From Bacteroidales bacterium (GTDB lineage: Bacteria; Bacteroidota; Bacteroidia; Bacteroidales; VadinHA17), in contig JAFGXK010000092.1 of NCBI GenBank assembly GCA_016936695.1, forward strand, positions 1 to 5,478: a stretch of DNA of 5,478 bases, read 5' to 3'. This document shows positions 1 to 5,478 of the stretch, one piece after another (within the stretch, counting starts at the first letter, position 1; each line of letters begins with the position of its first letter). The translations under genes and the position numbers were made by a program. Under the pieces are notes generated by a model. It worked only from the letters and a program-made list of their open reading frames with translations. It had not been told where the DNA came from and did not search any database.

Positions 1-1
1 G

Positions 2-967
2 GCACTTCATTGTGTGACTCCCCGAGTTGCGGAGCTGACAGCCGTACTTTCTCCCGGATTGATACCGGCAGACTTCAGGGAAAGATTGGATGACATAGTT
101 CGTCAGAACCTGGTGAACCAGTTCAGGTATGTGGATGAGTTTTTCAGGATAAGGGATCTGCTTGCTGCGTCGGGGATAAGGATCGTCCCTTTCAAGGGGT
201 TCTGGCTGGCGCAGGAGGCTTACGGTAACATAGCAGGTCGCGAATCCCTTGACGTGGATGTATTCACGGATGATTCGCAGCTTGAAAAGATCAGGGAGCT
301 GATGACTGACGCAGGATACAGCGAAGAGTCTGCCTACCATGGCATGACCATGGCCGGTATCCGCAGTTTATACCAGGAGTATACTTTCGAGAAGATTGAA
401 GGAGGAGTTAGCGCTTTCCGCATTGAGTTTCACTGGGGTATCTGTCCACCCGATTATCTGATGGCCGTCAGGCTGGAAGATCTGGCGGATCAGGTCACTT
501 CCGGCTCTTTCCAGGGTAGGGCGCTGGAGGTCTTCACCGCGTCGGCCCAGCTTTTATTGGTGTTGCTTCATCACGGAGGCAAGGACAGGTTCACAATCCT
601 TAAGCAGGTGGATGACATTGCGATGATACTCAGAAACTGCGGCAATATAGACTGGAGATGGCTTCTGACCAGGTTGAAGCACTATCATGCCGAGCCGCTG
701 TTATATACGGGAGTCAGGCTTGCCTCGGACATTTGCGGATCAGAGATACCTGGTGAAATCAGGGATCAGGTTTTATTCGGGAGGAGCGGTCGTCTTGCCG
801 CAGAGAGGCTCAGGCAGATGAGCCTGGCGCCGCATCTATGGCATTCTGCACGCTTTAATTTAAACAACTGGCTCTTCAGGATGCGTACCCGTTCCGGCCT
901 GGGGACCAGGATAAAGCTGACTGTTGCTACGGTCAGGGCGCTGGTTGCCAGAAGGATTCATGGTTAG
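2..967 (+). CDS. Nucleotidyltransferase family protein (NTP_transf_5 type), lasso-cluster tailoring candidate, 5' truncated
   Basis: The frame is open to the left edge of the window and ends with TAG at 967. A GTG at 14 is a possible start, but family members usually carry an extra N-terminal helical segment, so the gene probably begins upstream and is partial here. Numbering from that GTG, I see the nucleotidyltransferase hallmarks: Lys61-Gly62 in VPFKGFWLAQEAYG, Arg76, and the metal-binding LDVDVF (Asp80 and Asp82). These are followed by IEFHW (about 137-141) and LLHHGGKDRF (about 184-193), the helical His-containing part of the NTP_transf_5 family. Homologues recur in lasso clusters beside an HprK-like kinase; in the pseudomycoidin cluster such a protein (PsmN) is linked to hexosylation of a phosphorylated lasso peptide. 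Here a kinase follows after 129 bp. A role in modifying the peptide is inferred, and the donor and acceptor are unknown. GC content is visibly higher than in the cyclase gene. Confidence 0.85.
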   Translation, partial: ALHCVTPRVAELTAVLSPGLIPADFRERLDDIVRQNLVNQFRYVDEFFRIRDLLAASGIRIVPFKGFWLAQEAYGNIAGRESLDVDVFTDDSQLEKIRELMTDAGYSEESAYHGMTMAGIRSLYQEYTFEKIEGGVSAFRIEFHWGICPPDYLMAVRLEDLADQVTSGSFQGRALEVFTASAQLLLVLLHHGGKDRFTILKQVDDIAMILRNCGNIDWRWLLTRLKHYHAEPLLYTGVRLASDICGSEIPGEIRDQVLFGRSGRLAAERLRQMSLAPHLWHSARFNLNNWLFRMRTRSGLGTRIKLTVATVRALVARRIHG

Positions 968-1096
968 CTAGTATATGAAGGGTCCGGAACTGACAGATTG
1001 GAGTAGTCAAACCTATTTAATAATTAGGGGTCATTCGCTTCTGTCATAAAAGATACAGGCCCTGCTGCTCAGGTCGAGGCAGGCGGTAATCTAAAA
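968..1096 (+). other. Intergenic gap between nucleotidyltransferase and kinase genes
   Basis: This 129-bp gap has no gene I can support. The kinase frame stays open back to a TAG at 1025-1027 but has no ATG, GTG or TTG before 1097, which fixes the kinase start. A weak promoter-like pair exists (TTG at 998-1000 and TAatTAgG at 1021-1028), but it lacks the TTTG half of the Bacteroidetes -7 element, so I do not call it. A 5-bp inverted repeat, CCTGC (1061-1065) with GCAGG (1079-1083), lies shortly before the kinase start and is too weak to interpret. Confidence 0.4.
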
Positions 1097-1936
1097 ATGT
1101 TCATGAAAAGAAATTTACCACCCTTTGAGGTGGAAGTAACTGAAAAAGCAGATGTTCCGGGGATCGGGTCGCCACTGTATTCAACGGGCAACTGGCAGGT
1201 TAGTCAGAGGGACTTTTTCATGGAGGTTGATGGTGTGGGAAGATTTCATGCGCATGATGGCAACAAGGTTGAATACAGTGTTGTCCCTGGTGCCGACAGG
1301 GACTGGGTAAATCTTTACCTTAACGGCCAGGTACTGGTGGCGCTGATGCATCAGAGGAAGATCATCAACTTTCACGCCAGCAGCTTTGTGCATGACGGCA
1401 GGGGGGTGATGATACTGGGCGAGACGGGGGCAGGTAAATCATCGCTGACGGTTTCATTTGCCCTGGGTGGGGCAGGCTTTCTTTCTGACGACCTCACACC
1501 GGTGATATTTAAAGATTCGGTACCCTATATCTGGCCGGTTGACAGACCGGTAAAGCTAAGAGAGAGTACTCTCGATCAGTTAGATATAGGAGTCAACATG
1601 CTGACGGAGGCAGAAGCGGGAACGGGCAAGCAATATTTGCATATTCAGCATGCCGGTGTAGCGGAATATCCACTGAATACAATACTGAAGATTGAGGTAG
1701 GGGTTGCTGACAGACCCGAGTTTATTGTACCGTCACCAATGGAAAAATTCACATTGCTGCGCAGCGAGATTTGTTCGTGGGAGTTCCTGTCCGGCATGCC
1801 GGAGACAGAGGCGGATTATCTGCAGAAGCTGGTGCAGATAGTACAGCAAACGATAATTGTGAGGGTTATTAGGCCTAAGGATATCAGGATTACAGAGCTG
1901 CATGAGGCAGTAGAGAGGTTTTTGAAGCTGAGATAA
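1097..1936 (+). CDS. HPr kinase-like P-loop protein of lasso-peptide cluster (putative tailoring kinase)
   Basis: The 279-aa protein resembles the C-terminal catalytic domain of HPr kinase/phosphorylase. It has His93 in NFHASSF, a Walker A loop GETGAGKS at residues 108-115 and the FLSDD acidic motif (Asp131, Asp132) that in HprK follows the P-loop and serves metal binding and catalysis. The conserved HprK-type order, His, then G-x-G-V, then P-loop, then DD, is intact. The first ~90 residues are not recognisable to me. HprK-like proteins in lasso clusters (PadeK, ThcoK) phosphorylate the C-terminal Ser of the peptide. Gene order, between a nucleotidyltransferase and the leader peptidase B2 (39 bp downstream), argues for the same kind of role. 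The predicted core here ends in Gln, so the acceptor is unclear. The start is ATG at 1097, with a second in-frame ATG at 1103 possible; no clear Shine-Dalgarno is present. Confidence 0.87.
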   Translation: MFMKRNLPPFEVEVTEKADVPGIGSPLYSTGNWQVSQRDFFMEVDGVGRFHAHDGNKVEYSVVPGADRDWVNLYLNGQVLVALMHQRKIINFHASSFVHDGRGVMILGETGAGKSSLTVSFALGGAGFLSDDLTPVIFKDSVPYIWPVDRPVKLRESTLDQLDIGVNMLTEAEAGTGKQYLHIQHAGVAEYPLNTILKIEVGVADRPEFIVPSPMEKFTLLRSEICSWEFLSGMPETEADYLQKLVQIVQQTIIVRVIRPKDIRITELHEAVERFLKLR

Positions 1937-1964
1937 GTTCTGGAATATGAGATGGGGAGATTTG

Positions 1965-1974
1965 AAAGGTGAGA
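1965..1974 (+). promoter_or_regulatory. Shine-Dalgarno-like site before the B2 start
   Basis: AAAGGTGAG lies just before the ATG at 1976, with its AAAGG ending 6 nt from the start codon. It is the only purine-rich ribosome-binding-like site I find convincing in the window. An in-frame TGA at 1970-1972 excludes any longer start. Bacteroidota genes often lack such sites, so its use is inferred. Confidence 0.4.
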
Positions 1975-1975
1975 T

Positions 1976-2428
1976 ATGGGCAGGATAAGGAAGTTCCTGG
2001 CAGTTTCTGCCCGAGAGAAATTGCTTTTCGTTGAAGCACTGTCTTTGCATCTTTGGGTTGGGTTATTGTTGAAAATCATTCCTTTCAGGTGGATTCCCCG
2101 GCTCTTTTCCAGTCGGCATTTTGAGGCTCCGACGCAGGAGGAGACTCAATCCCGGCCACGCAGTGAGTCGGGACAACGGTTGGCAGACCTTGAATTGATC
2201 AGGACCGCAATTCAGCGTGCAGGCAAGGTCTCTCCCTGGAAGAATAAATGCCTGGTAAGCTCACTGGCTGCCCGCAGGATGCTCAGATGCAGAAGGATAG
2301 AGTCACTTATTTCTTTGGGTGTGACTAAGAATGAGAAAGGCAAGATGATTGCCCATGCCTGGATCAGAGCCGGGGATTACGAAATCGTTCCCCGGGATGG
2401 AGAATACGTTAAACTGTATGGTTTTTAA
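1976..2428 (+). CDS. Lasso peptide leader peptidase B2 (transglutaminase-like cysteine protease)
   Basis: This 150-aa protein has the Transglut_core3 signature of lasso B2 proteases. Cys92 sits in SPWKNKCLVSSLAARRMLRC, His127 in IAHAW, and Asp134 in RAGDYEIV is the likely third triad residue. The family cleaves the precursor at the leader/core junction, usually two residues after a conserved Thr, with the substrate delivered by the separate B1 protein. The length is typical for a split B2 that lacks the leader-binding domain. The first 45 residues include a hydrophobic stretch (LHLWVGLLLKIIPF, about 24-37), as in many B2 proteins, perhaps for membrane or partner contact. It follows the kinase by 39 bp and precedes the precursor by 100 bp. 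Its partner B1 lies downstream of the cyclase, so B1 and B2 flank A and C. The triad is complete and no truncation is evident. Confidence 0.93.
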   Translation: MGRIRKFLAVSAREKLLFVEALSLHLWVGLLLKIIPFRWIPRLFSSRHFEAPTQEETQSRPRSESGQRLADLELIRTAIQRAGKVSPWKNKCLVSSLAARRMLRCRRIESLISLGVTKNEKGKMIAHAWIRAGDYEIVPRDGEYVKLYGF

Positions 2429-2465
2429 TAATGCTATGCGGCCAGACAGATATTTTTGAAACGAA

Positions 2466-2495
2466 TTGTTTCTTTAGGAATAACAATTATCTTTG
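2466..2495 (+). promoter_or_regulatory. Bacteroidetes-type promoter upstream of the lasso precursor
   Basis: A -33 element TTG (2466-2468) is separated by 19 nt from TAtcTTTG (2488-2495), which matches the Bacteroidetes -7 consensus TAnnTTTG at every defined base. The spacing is within the usual 19-21 nt. Transcription would start near 2500, leaving a leader of about 25-30 nt before the precursor ATG at 2529. It would let precursor, cyclase, B1 and exporter be transcribed apart from the three upstream genes. The match is seen in the sequence; activity is inferred. Confidence 0.65.
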
Positions 2496-2528
2496 CGTTT
2501 TACTGATGATCAGACAAATATTGCTGAG

Positions 2529-2666
2529 ATGAAAACTCAAAATAAAAAAAGGAAGTCTTGGCTTAAGCCACAAGTTAAGGTATTATATATCAAGAAAGAT
2601 ACTTTTGGGGGTTCTGCTACTGCCAATGAGGGAGCACCAGGTGCGCCGAATTGGAAGCCACAGTAA
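2529..2666 (+). CDS. Lasso peptide precursor (A), 45 aa, predicted core GGSATANEGAPGAPNWKPQ
   Basis: This short ORF has the parts of a lasso precursor. The 26-residue leader is basic (MKTQNKKRKS) and carries W11-L-K-P14, the Trp form of the YxxP motif bound by B1, followed by hydrophobic Val16, Val18 and Leu19. Thr25 would be the conserved leader Thr at position -2, so cleavage after Phe26 leaves a core starting at Gly27. Glu34 is then core residue 8, allowing a Gly1-Glu8 isopeptide ring (GGSATANE). The other 11 residues, GAPGAPNWKPQ, form loop and tail, with Trp16 the only bulky aromatic and a possible plug. My hand calculation for the cyclised core gives a monoisotopic mass near 1790.83 Da. 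Starting the core at Gly28 would give a 7-residue ring and put Thr at -3, which is less likely. The gene sits between B2 and C and just after a good promoter. No Ser or Thr is near the C-terminus. Confidence 0.92.
   Translation: MKTQNKKRKSWLKPQVKVLYIKKDTFGGSATANEGAPGAPNWKPQ
2559..2570. repeat. Perfect 12-bp palindrome inside the precursor leader
   Basis: TGGCTTAAGCCA is identical to its reverse complement and encodes exactly the WLKP leader motif. With flanking CTTG and CAAG it extends imperfectly. It lies about 60 nt downstream of the predicted transcription start. It could be chance from codon choice, or a binding or hairpin site. Confidence 0.3.
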
Positions 2667-2699
2667 TACCTTTTAAGCTGTCTGGCAGCTCCTGTTTCA

Positions 2700-2735
2700 G
2701 GTTCATTTGGTCCTCTGTTCAATTCTCAATGAACC
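2700..2735 (+). repeat. Inverted repeat (possible stem-loop) between precursor and cyclase genes
   Basis: GGTTCATT (2700-2707) and AATGAACC (2728-2735) are perfect 8-bp complements around a 20-nt loop. The right arm ends 9 nt before the cyclase ATG at 2745, so folding in the mRNA would cover its translation start region. A smaller hairpin, AGCTG-tctgg-CAGCT, lies at 2676-2690. Neither is followed by a T-run, so this is not a typical intrinsic terminator. Likely roles are lowering cyclase expression relative to the precursor or protecting the short precursor mRNA; both are inference. Confidence 0.5.
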
Positions 2736-2744
2736 ATTTATCTT

Positions 2745-4550
2745 ATGTTTTACGGTTGTATTTCAATAAGGCCTGAACCTTGTCATAATCTTTTTGACAG
2801 GTTTGAGAAGCTACATCACTTTGAAGATTCAAGTCAGGAAGGAATCAATTTCTTTGATTTCAAGGGTGGAATTATTTTAAGCACCCGATTGCCACTTGAT
2901 ACCGGAGATTTCTTTTATATGAATGAATCGGAGGGAATACTTGTTTTGCTTTCTGGATTTATATACAATCGCCCGGAAATAAATTCAAGGTTCAATATAT
3001 CAGGTAAAGTCAATGATGCTGAACTGGCTTGCAGGTTATTTGGTTTACTCGGCGATGATTTTGTGAAAATCATAAATGGTGATTTTTCAATCCTGATTTA
3101 CCAGCCATTATCAAAGAAAGTGCTTTTATATAGGGATCATCTAGGTGTGGTGCCGTTGGCTTATTCTTACGACAAGAGCTCATTATGGTTTTCGTCAGAT
3201 ATCTATGCCCTTTGCAAGGTCTTCTACTCGGATGAGAGATATGATCCCGAACCTTTTCTTGCAACTTTCAGAATGATTGACAATACGGTGCTACCGGTAA
3301 GGGGGGTGAAGAGAGTTCCACCCGCTCATTATGCTACGATTAAAGAGGGTGTGGTTTTAAATCACAAATATTGGTATCCTGAAAAGATCTATACTGACAA
3401 CACGCTCGACAGAGAATCCCTTATTAAGGAAATGAAAGACCTGGTATCTAATGCCGTCGGACGCAGATGTGATCCCCGGTTCAATCCCGGAGCCCATGTC
3501 AGCGGGGGTCTTGACTGCGGCGTGGTATCAGGTTTGGCCAGAAGGAAATATGCATCTGAGAATCCGTTCTATGGATTTTCATGGTCCCCCGCCAGCGATA
3601 ATGATGAAACGGAAGATTTCGATGAACGTAAGCTGGTCAGGGATCATTGTGAATTAAACAGTATTTCTGCAGTATTTTCAAGCTACGACCACGCTGACTG
3701 CCTCAGATATTCAACGACCCCGGTCAACCCATTCTATCACGAACAAAAGGTTCAGGAGGAGGCTGCCGGAAGAAAAGTCAATCTTCTGTTTTCAGGTTAC
3801 GGAGGAGACGAATTTATAAGCAAAGGCGACCGTGGAATAGATACCGACCTACTGTTTCGGTTGGACTTGAAAAGTTTCTTTGCCAGGAATCCTCTCTCAC
3901 AACCCGGGCAACTGGCTAAAACACTACTGTATAAAATACTACTGCCTTATTTGAATATTCCGGACTCGTCTGTACGGAAAGCTTATAATTCTTCGTCAGC
4001 TTACCTAAAGGACTCCTTTAGAGCATCCAACAGGGATAATTTCAGGAGGTTCTATTTCTATAAATCACGCAGGCAACTGCATCTGGGCTTTCTGTACTGC
4101 TATTATTTACCGGTGAGGATGGAGTATTGGCACATCTCCGGTCAGCGAACAGGTATCGAGTATCGTTACCCGCTTCTGGACAAAGACATTGTAGAGTATG
4201 TACTTAAGGTCCCTTCACGTTTGATGTTCAGCGGCAGGTATTCGCGTATCATCTTAAGGGAAATTGGTGAAGGCATTCTTCCCGAGAGTGTCAGGTGGCG
4301 CACAAGGGGATCAGATCCGGTAACTGAAAAGATGGCTAAAAATGTGGCAAAACTTTGTTTTTCGGACTTTGCCAGCCAGGTTGACATCTTTAAAGAAAAC
4401 AGTGCATTGTCTTTTCTGGATTTTGAGCTCCTGGGAAAGGCGATCCGGAATAAAGAAAATAATAGTACCGTAGAAGATATAGGAATCCCGGAATTATTGA
4501 CAAGGATAAAATTCCTGCATGAACTTACTAAATGGTACAGAGCTCAGTAA
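2745..4550 (+). CDS. Lasso peptide cyclase (C), asparagine synthetase B-like, 601 aa
   Basis: The N-terminal half resembles the class II glutamine amidotransferase fold: NGDFSILIY (Gly112-Asp113-Phe114) and LLYRDHLGVVPLAYS (Arg130-Asp131, Gly134). It begins MFYGC rather than Met-Cys, so the catalytic Cys2 of glutamine-hydrolysing enzymes is absent, as expected of lasso cyclases, which use the peptide's own N-terminal amine. The synthetase domain has the ATP-pyrophosphatase loop SGGLDC (253-258), FSGYGGDE (349-356) and RYPLLDKDIVEYVLKVP (474 onward). The expected reaction is adenylation of the core Glu8 side chain and attack by Gly1 to close the ring. The loop normally reads SGGxDS; here the last Ser is Cys258. 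The gene follows the precursor by 78 bp, with a possible stem-loop between them, and precedes B1 by 45 bp. It is visibly more AT-rich than the flanking nucleotidyltransferase and transporter genes. Full length with no frameshift. Confidence 0.94.
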   Translation: MFYGCISIRPEPCHNLFDRFEKLHHFEDSSQEGINFFDFKGGIILSTRLPLDTGDFFYMNESEGILVLLSGFIYNRPEINSRFNISGKVNDAELACRLFGLLGDDFVKIINGDFSILIYQPLSKKVLLYRDHLGVVPLAYSYDKSSLWFSSDIYALCKVFYSDERYDPEPFLATFRMIDNTVLPVRGVKRVPPAHYATIKEGVVLNHKYWYPEKIYTDNTLDRESLIKEMKDLVSNAVGRRCDPRFNPGAHVSGGLDCGVVSGLARRKYASENPFYGFSWSPASDNDETEDFDERKLVRDHCELNSISAVFSSYDHADCLRYSTTPVNPFYHEQKVQEEAAGRKVNLLFSGYGGDEFISKGDRGIDTDLLFRLDLKSFFARNPLSQPGQLAKTLLYKILLPYLNIPDSSVRKAYNSSSAYLKDSFRASNRDNFRRFYFYKSRRQLHLGFLYCYYLPVRMEYWHISGQRTGIEYRYPLLDKDIVEYVLKVPSRLMFSGRYSRIILREIGEGILPESVRWRTRGSDPVTEKMAKNVAKLCFSDFASQVDIFKENSALSFLDFELLGKAIRNKENNSTVEDIGIPELLTRIKFLHELTKWYRAQ

Positions 4551-4595
4551 CGATCTTCTTTTAGTGAAAATGCTACAATTATCAATGTGGAAATA

Positions 4596-4862
4596 ATGCA
4601 TAACAAGTTTATCCGGAACCAAAGGTGTATCTCCGGAAGTCTAAGCGATGAGCTGGTAATGATGGACATGGATAAGGGGAAATACTTTTCACTTAATCAT
4701 GTTGCTACCCGGATCTGGGATTTCCTTGAGCAACCTCTGACCATCGATGAGATTTGTGGTCTGTTGCTGGATGAGTATGAGGTTAGTGAAGAACAGTGCC
4801 GATCAGAAGTCGGGGAGGTTATTGCGGAGATGGTCAGTCTGGGGGTGATCCTGGAAAAATAG
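4596..4862 (+). CDS. PqqD-like lasso leader-binding protein B1 (RiPP recognition element)
   Basis: This 88-aa protein is a stand-alone PqqD-type RiPP recognition element. It shows the family pattern in order: LVMMDMDKGKYFSLN (20-34), ATRIWDFLEQPLTIDEI (37-53), LLDEYEVSEEQC (57-68), and a C-terminal helix VGEVIAEMVSLGVILEK. In lasso pathways B1 binds the precursor leader through the YxxP-type motif, here WLKP, and hands it to the B2 protease. I chose ATG at 4596; a GTG at 4587 in the same frame would add three residues (MEI), and an in-frame stop at 4548-4550 (the cyclase TAA) rules out anything longer. It lies 45 bp after the cyclase and is probably in the same transcript, as no promoter is visible between them. 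Its partner B2 is on the far side of A and C. Confidence 0.92.
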   Translation: MHNKFIRNQRCISGSLSDELVMMDMDKGKYFSLNHVATRIWDFLEQPLTIDEICGLLLDEYEVSEEQCRSEVGEVIAEMVSLGVILEK

Positions 4863-5006
4863 GCTATGAAATTCGGGTTGAGACTCCGTTCATCCTTATT
4901 GATGCAACCATCATCGCTTTCATCATATACTATTCCTACTTGCCCCTTCACATTTATCTCTGAAGAGTTCAAGTTGTCAGCTTCATTTTCCGCATAATCC
5001 AATTAT

Positions 5007-5478
5007 ATGCATCACTATCTGTTTATTGTCAGTACATTTAAACTACTTCGCGAGCATCAGCCCTTTAAGCTGGCACTGATATTCGTGCTGACACTGCTGA
5101 TGGGGGTGATGGGGGGATTCTCAATAGTCCTGCTGATACCTTTGTTGCAGCTTCTGAGCATAGGAGCCGGCGAGGAGCCTGACGGGGTGGCTCTTTTCAT
5201 TCAGAACCTGGCTGATAAAGCCGGCATTGAGCTTACGATCGGGAGTGTTTTGGTGGTTTACATGGTGCTGCTGACACTCAGTGCCCTGCTGCAGTACTGG
5301 AAGTCGCTGCTCGACTCCCGCTACCAGCAGACATTCATCTATACCCTTCGCCGCAGGCTCTTTCGAAAGATCCTGATGGCCGACTGGCAATTGCTGAACA
5401 GTCGCAGCAAAACCAACCACCTCCAGGTGCTGACCCGCGAGGTGCCTAACCTGGCCAGCTACTACTTCTTCTACCTCA
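5007..5478 (+). CDS. ABC transporter, N-terminal transmembrane part (probable lasso exporter D), truncated by window end
   Basis: An open frame begins at ATG 5007, after an in-frame TAA at 4995-4997, and runs off the right edge after 157 codons without a stop. The protein starts MHHYLFIVSTFKLLREHQPF and has a first membrane segment at about 21-50 (LALIFVLTLLMGVMGGFSIV onward). A short loop with an acidic patch (EEPD) comes next, then a second segment at about 77-98 (TIGSVLVVYMVLLTLSALLQYW). Basic and helical sequence follows (SRYQQTFIYTLRRRLFRKIL), typical of the first intracellular loop of type I ABC exporters. The ATPase domain would lie beyond the window. As the next gene after A, C and B1, it is most likely the exporter that releases the mature peptide and gives self-immunity. 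Base composition is GC-richer than the cyclase gene. The call as an ABC exporter is good; the D role rests on context. Confidence 0.82.
   Translation, partial: MHHYLFIVSTFKLLREHQPFKLALIFVLTLLMGVMGGFSIVLLIPLLQLLSIGAGEEPDGVALFIQNLADKAGIELTIGSVLVVYMVLLTLSALLQYWKSLLDSRYQQTFIYTLRRRLFRKILMADWQLLNSRSKTNHLQVLTREVPNLASYYFFYL

Noticed and set aside
1097..1936. Genuine HPr kinase/phosphorylase controlling sugar metabolism
   Set aside because: No HprK N-terminal domain or ptsH-like gene is seen, and the context is entirely a lasso cluster.
1816..2079. - strand frame with an LPIS-like repeated peptide
   Set aside because: The repeat comes from purine-rich GAGAT/TGGG stretches in the kinase-B2 gap; the frame covers two real genes on the other strand.
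2431..2532. 33-codon ORF starting 2 nt after B2 whose TGA overlaps the precursor ATG (ATGA)
   Set aside because: It spans the predicted promoter and start site, is Cys/Asn-rich without motifs, and would not be on the transcript made from that promoter.
2537..2722. 61-codon open frame on the - strand opposite the precursor
   Set aside because: It overlaps the well-supported lasso precursor and the A-C gap, has no recognisable domain, and its sequence is explained as the complement of the GAPGAP region.
2745..4550. True glutamine-dependent asparagine synthetase
   Set aside because: The N-terminal catalytic Cys2 is absent and the gene sits among lasso A, B1 and B2 genes, so a lasso cyclase is far more likely.
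4900..4913. TGATG-caac-CATCA hairpin after B1 as a terminator
   Set aside because: The stem is only 5 bp, AT-rich and not followed by a T-run.
4697..5002. 101-codon - strand frame across the end of B1 and the following gap
   Set aside because: More than half is antisense to B1; the rest lies in the gap and shows no motif I recognise.

Overview
The window holds most of a lasso-peptide (RiPP) biosynthetic gene cluster, probably from a member of the Bacteroidota. Three things point to that phylum. The best promoter has the Bacteroidetes-type -33/-7 form (TTG, 19 nt, TAtcTTTG at 2466-2495). Most starts lack a Shine-Dalgarno sequence. The precursor leader (KSWLKPQVKVLYIKKDT) fits the style of Bacteroidota lasso leaders. 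The genus cannot be judged. All genes are on the + strand and no RNA genes, transposases or CRISPR repeats were seen.

Layout. 2-967: 3' part of a nucleotidyltransferase-fold protein (NTP_transf_5 type), open at the left edge. 1097-1936: HPr-kinase-like P-loop protein. 1976-2428: lasso leader peptidase B2 (transglutaminase-like, Cys92/His127/Asp134). 2466-2495: promoter. 2529-2666: a 45-aa lasso precursor (A). 2700-2735: inverted repeat in the A-C gap. 2745-4550: asparagine-synthetase-like lasso cyclase (C). 4596-4862: PqqD-like leader-binding protein B1. 5007-end: N-terminal part of an ABC exporter (D), cut by the right edge.

How it fits together. B1 should bind the leader (WLKP motif) and present it to B2, which should cleave after ...DTF. 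C should then activate Glu8 with ATP and join it to the Gly1 amine, giving an 8-residue macrolactam ring in the core GGSATANEGAPGAPNWKPQ (Gly1 to Glu8, Thr at leader position -2). The ABC protein is the likely exporter. The two upstream genes resemble the kinase and nucleotidyltransferase pair that tailors some Firmicute lasso peptides at a C-terminal Ser. This core ends in Gln, and its only hydroxyl residues, Ser3 and Thr5, lie in the predicted ring. The tailoring chemistry, if any, must therefore differ or act on another target. That mismatch and the small precursor are the most interesting points here.
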